A stretch of DNA of 64,000 bases from assembly GCA_029550525.1 (NCBI GenBank), contig JAKPHF010000077.1, forward strand, positions 488,683 through 552,682. The letters run 5' to 3'. This DNA comes from Planctomycetota bacterium. Lineage in GTDB: Bacteria; Planctomycetota; Phycisphaerae; UBA1845; PWPN01. The notes under the pieces were generated by a model that saw nothing but the letters and a program-made list of their open reading frames with translations, had not been told where the DNA came from and did no database searches. The stretch's first letter is position 1; each line of letters begins with the position of its first letter. Position numbers and translations under genes: made by a program. Shown here piece by piece: positions 44,381 through 52,406 of this stretch.

Positions 44381-44446
44381 ACGAGATCTCCCGTGTTTAT
44401 GCTGCCTCTTAGGGGGCGGGCGTCTCGCCCGCCTCAGCGGACGCAG

Positions 44447-44498
44447 TTGTGGTGCAGGCATCTTGCCTGCACGTGTACGCTGGAAGCGTGCACCACGA
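44447..44498. repeat. Double-hairpin dispersed repeat, copy 3 (inverted)
   Basis: A 52-bp element between hypF and hypC. Ends are TTGTGGTGCA and TGCACCACGA. Hairpins are TGCAGGCATCTTGCCTGCA and TACGCTGGAAGCGTGC. It is flanked by GGCGGGC palindromes at about 44412-44434 and 44518-44538. Confidence 0.85.
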
Positions 44499-44541
44499 CA
44501 AGCCGGCATCAGGAAAGGCGGGCGAGACGCCCGTCCCCGAC

Positions 44542-46983
44542 TCAATGCCCGGCAACCGTCCTCGCTGCGCAAACCGCCTGGCCTAGCGATACGCCGCCGT
44601 CGCCCGTGGGCACGAGTCGATGGACGTACACGTCAAAGCTCGCGTGCCGCAAACGCCGAGTCAGCGACGCGAGCAACAACCGGTTCGCGAAGCATCCGCC
44701 CGACAGGACGACGCGTTCCAAGCCGCGTTCGCGGGCGATCCGCTTGGCAGCCTCAGCCAGACCAGCAGCGATGGTCTCGTGAAACGCCCGAGCCAACTCC
44801 GCCCGGTCACGGCCCGCAGCCACACCGGCGAGGATCTCCCGCAGCATGGAACGAACACCCAATTCTAGGTGCCGCCCCGATCCGTCTGGACCATCTTGAC
44901 AGGTTTGCAGCTCAAACGCCAATGGTTCAGTATCATCGACAGTCCGAGCCGCCGCTTCGAGGGCCATCGCCGCTTCCGCCTCATGGCGATTCTCGCCACA
45001 TAACCTCAACAGAAGCGCCACGGCATCGAAGAGTCGGCCGAGACTGGACGTGAGCGGCAATCGGCCCGCGCCCAGCCGAGCCTTCGCCATCGACACCGCT
45101 TCGGCTGATACCGACGCGAACGCCGGCCCCGCGTGCTCGATCCAGTTCGCGCCGAAGCAGGCGTGCAGGAGGCCCGCCGCCGGGCGCCACGTTTCGTGGG
45201 CTGCCGTGTCACCGCCGAGCAGCGGGAAGTACTGGAGATGTCCGGCCCGTTCGAATCGAGCCTCGTCGCCGACGAGCAGCTCGCAGCCCCAGATCGCCCC
45301 GTCCGTGCCGAAACCCGTGCCGTCGCAGGAGATGCCGAGCACGGGCCCGGTCAGTCCGTTCTCGGCCATGACGCTGACCATGTGGGCGTGATGATGCTGT
45401 ACAGCCACGAGTTGCAACCCGTGCTCGGCCGCGTACGCCCGCGCGTAACGTGTGGAGGAATACTCGGGGTGCAGATCGCACGCGATGATGCGCGGCTCGA
45501 CGCGCAGGAGATGCTTGAACTGCTCCACGGTGGCCACGAAGTTGCGATACGCCTTGGCATTGGCCAATTCGCCCAGATGCTCGCTCACGATGGCCGTATT
45601 GCCGGTCAGCACGCAGACGGTGGACTTCAACTCCGCTCCGACGGCCAGCACGGGCTCTGCCGCATCCATCGGCACACCAATGGGCGCGGGGGCAAACCCC
45701 CGCGCGCGGCGAATGGGAACGATGTCTGACTCCCCGTCCTCCGATTTGTCCCCCATATCTCGTCGCGTCTCCGCGTTTCCGCGTCTCCGCGTCGTTTCCT
45801 CTTCTCCCGCCACCATCACCACCGAATCATCCACGCGCCGTTCGATATCGCGATCATGCAGAAGAATCGCATCGGCAATATGCGCCAGACGTGAGCGCGC
45901 TTCGTCGTTCTCGCAGCAGAGCGGCTCCTCGGTCGGATTCCCCGAGGTCATCACCAGTGGACCGAGCCCTTCGGCGAACAGCAGCTCGTGCAGAGGTGTG
46001 TAGGGCAGCATGATGCCGAGCATGTCCGTGCCCGGGGCCACGTGGCGGCTCACCGGTGCATCGGGCCGTCGAGGCACCAGCACGATGGGGCGTGTGACGT
46101 CGGTCAGTGCGGTCGTGGCCGCCTCGCTGATGTGGGCGAGAGCTCGCGCCGCCTCCAGATCTGCCACCATGAGTGCCAAGGGCTTGGACTCGCGAGCCTT
46201 GCGTTCGCGCAAACGCCGAACCACTTCGTCATCGTCGGCCCGGCAACACAGATGAAATCCGCCCAATCCCTTGATGGCCACGATCTGTCCCTGCCGGATC
46301 AGTCGCGCGCACGCAACAATCGCGTCCCCGCCAACCTCGTCTTCTTCCTCTCGTCGCGTCGCCGCGTCGCCGGGTTCCAGCGTCGTCTTCTCCACCCACA
46401 CCCGCGGCCCGCAGACCGGGCAGGCGTTGGGCTGGGCGTGGAATCGCCGATTGGCCGGATCGTCATACTCGGCTTGGCAGGCCGGGCACATGGTGAACTT
46501 GGCCATGGTCGTGCCCGGGCGGTCGTAGGGGACCGAGCGAATGATGGAGTAGCGCGGGCCGCAGTTCGTGCAGTTGATGAAGGGGTAACGGTAACGGCGA
46601 TCGTTCGGGTCGAAGAGCTCCCGACGGCAATCGGCACACATGGCCATGTCCGGCGTGATCTCGGCATCCTGCGTGCCGTCGTTCGCGCTGGTTTGGATGT
46701 GGAAGTCGGTCAGCGCCGGTTGTGCCGACAGGCGTTCGGCGTGCAGCTCCGTGATGCGGGCCAGCGGCGGTAATTCCGAAACCAACCGGTGTTTGAACGT
46801 CTCGATGCGATCGGCTGGTCCCTGGATTTCGATAAACGCCCCGTGCGAATCGTTGCCGACGAGTCCCGCCAGATGCAGTTCGCTGGCCAGCCGGAAGACG
46901 AAGGGGCGAAACCCCACGCCCTGCACACGGCCGCGGACCGCGAGCCTCTCGCGAACAGTCGATTCCGGGGCGACATGGCTCAT
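44542..46983 (-). CDS. hypF: Carbamoyltransferase HypF, with repeat-derived inserts
   Basis: Uses carbamoyl phosphate and ATP to carbamoylate HypE. An 813-residue protein with an acylphosphatase domain at 1-95 (RGRVQGVGFRPFVFRLA), a double zinc-finger region at about 115-205 (CADC, CTNC, CPAC, CPVC), a YrdC-like domain (AIKGLGGFHLCCRAD) and a Kae1-like domain (HHAHMVSVMAENGL, GISCDGTGFGTDG, LSGGCFANRLL). Two charged stretches absent from usual HypF, near DAATRREEEDEVGG and EETTRRRGNAETRRD, are encoded by copies of one ACGCGG-rich DNA tract (see findings). All catalytic regions look intact. Confidence 0.94.
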   Translation of the reverse strand: MSHVAPESTVRERLAVRGRVQGVGFRPFVFRLASELHLAGLVGNDSHGAFIEIQGPADRIETFKHRLVSELPPLARITELHAERLSAQPALTDFHIQTSANDGTQDAEITPDMAMCADCRRELFDPNDRRYRYPFINCTNCGPRYSIIRSVPYDRPGTTMAKFTMCPACQAEYDDPANRRFHAQPNACPVCGPRVWVEKTTLEPGDAATRREEEDEVGGDAIVACARLIRQGQIVAIKGLGGFHLCCRADDDEVVRRLRERKARESKPLALMVADLEAARALAHISEAATTALTDVTRPIVLVPRRPDAPVSRHVAPGTDMLGIMLPYTPLHELLFAEGLGPLVMTSGNPTEEPLCCENDEARSRLAHIADAILLHDRDIERRVDDSVVMVAGEEETTRRRGNAETRRDMGDKSEDGESDIVPIRRARGFAPAPIGVPMDAAEPVLAVGAELKSTVCVLTGNTAIVSEHLGELANAKAYRNFVATVEQFKHLLRVEPRIIACDLHPEYSSTRYARAYAAEHGLQLVAVQHHHAHMVSVMAENGLTGPVLGISCDGTGFGTDGAIWGCELLVGDEARFERAGHLQYFPLLGGDTAAHETWRPAAGLLHACFGANWIEHAGPAFASVSAEAVSMAKARLGAGRLPLTSSLGRLFDAVALLLRLCGENRHEAEAAMALEAAARTVDDTEPLAFELQTCQDGPDGSGRHLELGVRSMLREILAGVAAGRDRAELARAFHETIAAGLAEAAKRIARERGLERVVLSGGCFANRLLLASLTRRLRHASFDVYVHRLVPTGDGGVSLGQAVCAARTVAGH

Positions 46984-47015
46984 CCACGCATTGTAGCGTA
47001 AACGAGCCGCCGGCT

Positions 47016-47807
47016 TCAGCCGGCGCGGTCACCTTTCGCTTTCACGCCGTCATCCATGCGTCCGAGCAGTCTCAACAGTCCATCCAGGATGGTGATCGGA
47101 TGGGGCGGGCATCCCGGCACGAACAAATCCACCGGCAGCCACTCGGCGGCGCCGCCCCCGCATTCCGGATGGCCGATGTACGGCCCACCCGAGATGGCAC
47201 ACGCGCCCACCGCGATCACGATCTTGGGCGCGGGAACCGCCTCATACGTCTCGAGCAGCGCCTGTTTCATGTTGGCGGTCACCGGGCCGGTCACGACGAC
47301 GCCGTCCGCATGCCGCGGCGACGCCACAAACTGGATTCCGAATCGGCTCAGATCGTAGACCACCGTGGACAGCACGTTCAGGTCGGCCTCGCAGGCGTTG
47401 CACCCGCCGGCACTGACCTGACGCAGTTTGAGCGACCGCCCGAACAGCCGCCGCGACTTCTCGTCGAGAGCTGCGGCCATCGCCGAGACGCGATCGCTCA
47501 CGATCAGGTCCGCCCGATTGCGGACGGCCATGCGGTGCTCGCTCGTGAAACTGATCGCACCGGCCGGGCAATCCTCCACGCATGCTGCGCAGAACAGGCA
47601 CTTGCCCATGTCCAGCGAGAGCGTACCCTTTCGCCGGTCGATCGCTCCCGTCGGGCATGCCTGCGCGCACTTCGCGCAGCCGTCGTCGCACTTGGCCGCA
47701 TTCACCACGGGGAGCCCGCGATACCGGTCGGGCAGCACGGGAGGGGCATCCGGGTAGCCGATCGTGCGATGGCCCTGTCGAAGTCGAGCGGTCAGAATCC
47801 TCAGCAT
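47016..47807 (-). CDS. Ferredoxin/NuoB-like small subunit of the Hyf/Ehr-type complex
   Basis: A 263-residue fusion. Residues about 35-95 carry two [4Fe-4S] motifs (KCDDGCAKCAQACPTG and KCLFCAACVEDCPAG), like HyfH/HycF. Residues about 125-250 are a NuoB/HycG-like domain with all four cluster ligands: GGCNACEADLNVL, AVGACAIS and VPGCPPHP. It passes electrons between a ferredoxin-like donor and the large subunit on the cytoplasmic side of the membrane arm. Fusion of the two subunits into one chain saves one gene relative to Hyf. It is 63 bases downstream of hyfG. Confidence 0.88.
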   Translation of the reverse strand: MLRILTARLRQGHRTIGYPDAPPVLPDRYRGLPVVNAAKCDDGCAKCAQACPTGAIDRRKGTLSLDMGKCLFCAACVEDCPAGAISFTSEHRMAVRNRADLIVSDRVSAMAAALDEKSRRLFGRSLKLRQVSAGGCNACEADLNVLSTVVYDLSRFGIQFVASPRHADGVVVTGPVTANMKQALLETYEAVPAPKIVIAVGACAISGGPYIGHPECGGGAAEWLPVDLFVPGCPPHPITILDGLLRLLGRMDDGVKAKGDRAG

Positions 47808-47870
47808 CCTTCACCTACACCCTCTGGCAAGCGCTGGGGGCGGGCGTCTCGCACGCCTCATACCCCGCGG

Positions 47871-49361
47871 CTACAGGTCGTGCCCGCAATACGACAGGTT
47901 GAAGCTCTTGTTGCATAGCGGAAAGTCTGAGATCTGCTGGTTCCGCAACGCCATGGCCAGCCCCATCCAGTTGTGGAACGATGGATCGACGACCTTATAG
48001 GCCGCGAAGTTCCCCGCCGCGTCGGTCATGGCCACGTGGCAGATTTCGCCGCGCCAGCCTTCCACCAGGCTCACCGCGATCTGAGACGGCTTCAACGTCG
48101 CCACCGGACTACGCAGCACGCCCTCCGGCACCGTCGCCAGTCGTTCCTCGATGAACGCCAGCGAACGCTGAATCTCCAGCCAGCGGACGAAGGCCCGGGC
48201 GAACACGTCGCCGGTCTCCACCGCGGAAACCGGGATCTGGGCGAAGCTATAGATGCCGGTAGGAAACTCCAGCCGGCTGTCGCGTTCCAGTCCGCAGGCC
48301 CGGGCCGCCACGCCGACCAAGCCCAGCTCGATGGCCGTCGAACGCGAGACCACGCCTGTTTCCTGGAACCGGCTCATGACCGACGGCGTGTCCCACAGCA
48401 GATTGACCGCTTCGGTGACGTCGCGCCGGGCAGCCGCAAGTCGACGGGACATTTCCTCGCGCCGCGCCGGTTCGAACTCGAACCCGACACCGCCCGGCCG
48501 CACCAGTCCGCGTCCGAAGCGATTGCCGCACAACAGCGCCGTCATGTTCAGAAAGTCGCCGCGGATGCGTCCGCAGTACGACGCCGTGGGCAGGAAGCCG
48601 ACGTCGCCGGCCAGCGCACCGAGGTCGCCCGTGTGGTTGGCCAGCCGCTCCAGCTCCAACGCGATCGCCCGGATGACGTGGGCGTGAGCCGACACATGAG
48701 TACCCGACAACGCCTCGACCGCCTGACAGTACGCGGTTGCATGGCCCACGGTAGTATCGCCGGCCAGCGTTTCCATGTAGTGGATGCTGCGGGCGGTGAT
48801 GGGGCCGCGCATGGCCCGCTCGACGCCGCGATGCTGGTATCCCAGCGAGATTTCCAGGTGATAGACGTTCTCGCCGTGGCATTGAAAGCGAAAGTGCCCG
48901 GGTTCGATGATTCCTGCATGAACCGGACCGACGGCGACCTCGTGTATCTCGTCGCCCTCCATCCGGAAGTAATCGGTGACGCCGGGCTCGGCCGCCGCCT
49001 TCTTCTGCGACTGGGACCGAACCGGCTTGAGCCACGGATGCCCTTGAGGTGACAGCCGGGCCTGTTCGGCAATCTCCCGTTCGAACCAATGGGCGGCAGG
49101 ACAATCAGGGGTAAGCGCCGGATATTCGCGCCCCACATCGGCGGCGTACGCTTCGAGCGTACTCGACGCGCCATGGGCCAGGACGGCCACCAGCCGCGAC
49201 GACGAACCCGACTGCGATGCGCAGAAGAACGCCGCCAGCCGTGCCCCGGCCGCCACGCCGCCGATGACGGCTTCGCGGAGCTCGCTCACGCTCAGGACCG
49301 GCAAACGCTCCGTCGGCGCAGCGCTTGCGTTGTGCAGAATCAGTCCCGTCGGTCGCGCCAT
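47871..49361 (-). CDS. hyfG: HyfG/HycE-like large subunit without NiFe-binding cysteines
   Basis: A 496-residue protein with a NuoC-like N-terminal domain (about 25-120) and a NuoD/HycE-like domain (HLEISLGYQHRGVERAM near 168-184). In catalytic [NiFe] enzymes the first ligand motif is E-R-x-CGxC-xxxH. Here residues 197-207 read ETLAGDTTVGH. The C-terminal DPCxxC is replaced by DFPLCNKSFNLSYCGHDL (479-496). Both Cys pairs that bind Ni and Fe are therefore missing, as in Ehr complexes. Two other cysteines (483, 492) are present. The one-base stop/start overlap (TGATG) with hyfF indicates coupling. Confidence 0.88.
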   Translation of the reverse strand: MARPTGLILHNASAAPTERLPVLSVSELREAVIGGVAAGARLAAFFCASQSGSSSRLVAVLAHGASSTLEAYAADVGREYPALTPDCPAAHWFEREIAEQARLSPQGHPWLKPVRSQSQKKAAAEPGVTDYFRMEGDEIHEVAVGPVHAGIIEPGHFRFQCHGENVYHLEISLGYQHRGVERAMRGPITARSIHYMETLAGDTTVGHATAYCQAVEALSGTHVSAHAHVIRAIALELERLANHTGDLGALAGDVGFLPTASYCGRIRGDFLNMTALLCGNRFGRGLVRPGGVGFEFEPARREEMSRRLAAARRDVTEAVNLLWDTPSVMSRFQETGVVSRSTAIELGLVGVAARACGLERDSRLEFPTGIYSFAQIPVSAVETGDVFARAFVRWLEIQRSLAFIEERLATVPEGVLRSPVATLKPSQIAVSLVEGWRGEICHVAMTDAAGNFAAYKVVDPSFHNWMGLAMALRNQQISDFPLCNKSFNLSYCGHDL

Positions 49362-50839
49362 CAGAAGCCTCCCAACGCCTTGGCCGCCTGTTGCAGCAGA
49401 TTCTGCACCGGAGCCGGAATCCATAACCCCAGCACCAATACGATGAGCCCGAGCACTGCGGGCGAGAGGATCGACAGAACCGTTTCGCGTGGAGTGCGCG
49501 TGTCCTCGGGCAGACTACTTTCGCCCTGGGCCATGCCCAAGAAGACGCTGGCCATGCCGACGAAGATCATGCCCAGGAAGACCAGGTACAGCACGGCGGC
49601 CAGGATGTGCCCCTGGTCGAGAGCCGCCTTGAGGATCGTCAATTCGCTCAGGAACATCCCGAACGGCGGCGAGCCGGTAACGGCCAGGAAGCCCGCCAGC
49701 CAGAGCACCGCCGAGATCGGCAGCACCGACAACACGCCGCGAACCTGCATGCAGGACTTCGTACCGTACGCGGCCAGGATGTTGCCCGCCACTAGGAAGA
49801 GCATGGCCTTGGTCATCGAGTGATTGACCGCGTGCAGCATCGAGCCGTACACGCCGACGCCGCCCAGTCCGACGCCCAGCGCAAGAATGCCGACATGCTC
49901 CACGCTCGAGTAGGCCAAGAGCCGTTTGAAGTCCTGCTGCCCGATGATGAAGATGGCGGCAACCCCCATCGAGATCAGGCCCAGGAGCACGAGCAGATCT
50001 TGTCCGAACGCTCCGCAGCCGGCGGCCACCAACACCTGGTGCATCCGCAGGATGCTGAGGAACGCACAGTTCAGCAGGGCTCCCGACAGCAGAGCGGAGA
50101 CCACCGAAGGCGACTCGCTGTGAGCGTCGGGCAGCCAGGTGTGAAGCGGCGCCAGTCCCATCTTCGTACCGTAACCGACGAGCAGGAACACAAAGCCGAT
50201 CTTCAGCCAAACCTGGTTCAGGCTCGAGGCCCGCCGAACGAGTTCCGCCGTGAGCAAAGGGATGGTCGCACCGTTCGCGTCGGTGGCGGCGATGCACGCG
50301 ATGAAGATGCCTAGCAGTGCCAGTGCGATGCCCACCGAGCAGATGAGCAGGTACTTCCACGTAGCTTCCAGCGAGCGAGTGTGCCTGTGAAAGTAAATCA
50401 ACGGGGCGCTGGCCAGCGTCGTGGCTTCCACGCCCACCCAGGTCAGCCCGAAGTGCCCGCTCAAGCAGACCAGCGTCATCATCGCCAGGAACAGCAGCAG
50501 ACACCCGGTGAAAATCCCCTCGGGTGCGTTCACGAACAGCAGCCCTTCCTCGAAGTCCTGACGCGGCTCCGGATTCTCGCGGCGAAGATAGCCGACGCCG
50601 TAGATCGCCGCCGCCAGGAACAGCAGACTGGTGATGCCCAGGAAGAGCATTCCCAGTTCATCCAGGTGCAGCAACCCGTCGAACACCGGCGATGCGGGCG
50701 GGCGCAGCCAGACCCGCACGGTCAGTGCCGTGTGGGCGACGGCGGCGGCCAGCAGCACGCTCCGGCGCACCGGGTGAGACCGGATGACGAATGCCGCCAG
50801 CCCGGCCAGCACGGGAACGAAAAAGAGTGCCGCAAGCAT
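49361..50839 (-). CDS. hyfF: Antiporter-like membrane subunit (HyfF/NuoN-like)
   Basis: A 492-residue polytopic subunit related to Mrp antiporter and NuoL/M/N proteins, thought to move protons or sodium. Motifs include GHFGLTWVGVEATTLASAP with the conserved Glu, LLVGYGTKMGLAPLHTWLP with the key Lys, PDAHSESPSVVSALLSG, YSSVEHVGILALG and HAVNHSMTKAMLFL. It is third from the end of the structural genes in the operon. Confidence 0.9.
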   Translation of the reverse strand: MLAALFFVPVLAGLAAFVIRSHPVRRSVLLAAAVAHTALTVRVWLRPPASPVFDGLLHLDELGMLFLGITSLLFLAAAIYGVGYLRRENPEPRQDFEEGLLFVNAPEGIFTGCLLLFLAMMTLVCLSGHFGLTWVGVEATTLASAPLIYFHRHTRSLEATWKYLLICSVGIALALLGIFIACIAATDANGATIPLLTAELVRRASSLNQVWLKIGFVFLLVGYGTKMGLAPLHTWLPDAHSESPSVVSALLSGALLNCAFLSILRMHQVLVAAGCGAFGQDLLVLLGLISMGVAAIFIIGQQDFKRLLAYSSVEHVGILALGVGLGGVGVYGSMLHAVNHSMTKAMLFLVAGNILAAYGTKSCMQVRGVLSVLPISAVLWLAGFLAVTGSPPFGMFLSELTILKAALDQGHILAAVLYLVFLGMIFVGMASVFLGMAQGESSLPEDTRTPRETVLSILSPAVLGLIVLVLGLWIPAPVQNLLQQAAKALGGF

Positions 50840-50843
50840 CCCG

Positions 50844-51488
50844 CTATTCCTTCAAAAGCGACAACTGGTCGGTGTCGATGTGATCGAACTCCCGGCTGAT
50901 GTGGAAGATTGCAATCCCCATCACGAACACCGCCACGAACACGTCGAGCAGAATCCCCATTTCCACCAGCAGCGTGGCCTGCCGGGCCAGCCCGACGCCG
51001 AACACGAAGATCCCGTTTTCCAGCGCGAGATAACCCAGCACTTGCGTGACTGCCTTGCGCCGGCTGACGATCAACAGCAAACCCACGAAGATCGCGTGCA
51101 ACGACACCGGCACGAGCAGCGATGGCACGCCGGGGTCTATAGGCGGAAGACGCGAACTCAGCCACATGGCCAGCGGCAGACTCAGCGTCCCGATCAACAG
51201 CGACGAGCTGAATCCGACGAACGGCTCGACTTCTTGCCGGATGTTGGCCTCGCGAATCGCACGCCGCAACAGTTTCGGAAACACGAATCCCTTGATGACC
51301 ACCGTTCCTGTCACCAGCACGAGACCGTGCAGCGAAACGGCCCCTTGCTGCACGCCGACCGTCACCAGGCCCAGGAGCACGCCTTGCAACGCCATCACGT
51401 GGATGCACGTGCCCAGCGATCCTAGCCCGCTCAGCGCCAGGTTGGTCAGAACGATCGCGATCAGGATCAGGTCCGTCCAGGCCTGCAT
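50844..51488 (-). CDS. hyfE: Membrane subunit HyfE-like (NuoK-related)
   Basis: A 214-residue hydrophobic protein with about six helices. It has HVMALQGVLLGLVTVGV near residue 30 and RRKAVTQVLGYLALENGIF near 140. The second carries the Glu expected in the NuoK-like part. Four bases separate it from hyfF and three from hyfC. Confidence 0.88.
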   Translation of the reverse strand: MQAWTDLILIAIVLTNLALSGLGSLGTCIHVMALQGVLLGLVTVGVQQGAVSLHGLVLVTGTVVIKGFVFPKLLRRAIREANIRQEVEPFVGFSSSLLIGTLSLPLAMWLSSRLPPIDPGVPSLLVPVSLHAIFVGLLLIVSRRKAVTQVLGYLALENGIFVFGVGLARQATLLVEMGILLDVFVAVFVMGIAIFHISREFDHIDTDQLSLLKE

Positions 51489-51491
51489 GCG

Positions 51492-52403
51492 TCACCTCAC
51501 CACCAGCACCAGGGCGAGCATGGCCATCGCTCCGGCTCCGATCAGCAACTGGGGAACCCGCAGCAACCGCAGCCTCGCCATGATCGACTCGACCACGCCG
51601 ACGAGGACCGCCACCACCAACATGCCGGCCAGGAACGCCGGCACGTCGACGATTGCCCAGCCCGTGCGCACGGGTACGCATACTCCCACCAGCAGCGAAC
51701 CGAACACCCACAGCTTCAGCGAGGCCCCATAGAGGATCGCCGCCAGGTCAGGCCCGCTGTAGTCGAGCACCATCACCTCGTGAATCATGGTCAATTCGAG
51801 GTGTGTGTTGGGATCATCCACCGGGATGCGGGAATTCTCCGCCAGGAGCACCACCAGCAAGGCGGCAGCGATCAAAGCCAACGCCGGTCCGGCCTCCATC
51901 CACGTGGCTGCGGTCACGGCGGGATAGATCCCCGACAGTGACAAGCTGTCCCCCTGGCGGGCCAGCCCGGCCATCACTAACAAGAGCACGGGCTCGGCCA
52001 ACGCGGAAAACTGCACTTCGCGACTGGCGCCCATTCCTTCGAAGCTCGAACCCGTGTCGAGCGCTCCGATCACGGTGAGGAAACGCACGAGCCCGAGCAG
52101 ATAAATCAACAGTACGAGATCGCCCGGAAAGGCCAGCACGGCCCGCGACGCCCCGAGCGGCAGCAGCGTCAGTGCCAATACTACGCACGCCAGTCCCGCC
52201 GCCGGCGCGAGCCGAAACACCAGCGTTGTTGTCTTGCTGTACGTGGCTCCTTTGCCCAACAGCTTGTACAGATCGCGGTAGGGCTGGATCAAAGGCGGGC
52301 CCTGACGTCCGGCAAACAGCGCCTTGACCCTGTTGATGATCCCCAGCAACAGCGGCGCTGCGAGCAGACCAAGAACGGGTTGGCACCATCCGGCGATTGG
52401 CAT
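51492..52403 (-). CDS. hyfC: Membrane subunit HyfC/HycD-like (NuoH-related)
   Basis: A 303-residue membrane subunit that joins the soluble and membrane arms. It shows GPPLIQPYRDLYKLLGKG, the NuoH-type loop GQGPPxxQPxxDxxKLL, then GMGASREVQFSALAEPV and RIPVDDPNTHLELTMIHEVM with several conserved Glu and Asp residues. Spacing to its neighbours is three bases on each side. Confidence 0.92.
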   Translation of the reverse strand: MPIAGWCQPVLGLLAAPLLLGIINRVKALFAGRQGPPLIQPYRDLYKLLGKGATYSKTTTLVFRLAPAAGLACVVLALTLLPLGASRAVLAFPGDLVLLIYLLGLVRFLTVIGALDTGSSFEGMGASREVQFSALAEPVLLLVMAGLARQGDSLSLSGIYPAVTAATWMEAGPALALIAAALLVVLLAENSRIPVDDPNTHLELTMIHEVMVLDYSGPDLAAILYGASLKLWVFGSLLVGVCVPVRTGWAIVDVPAFLAGMLVVAVLVGVVESIMARLRLLRVPQLLIGAGAMAMLALVLVVR

Positions 52404-52406
52404 CGG

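Noticed and set aside
42887..44498. Double-hairpin elements as intrinsic terminators inside the hyp operon
   Set aside because: No run of T follows any hairpin on the minus strand, and the ends are inverted repeats, so a dispersed repeat is the better reading.
42833..45053. Long plus-strand open frames across hypD, hypC and hypF
   Set aside because: They oppose genes with invariant Hyp motifs; composition is Arg/Pro/Ser-rich, typical of antisense frames in GC-rich DNA.
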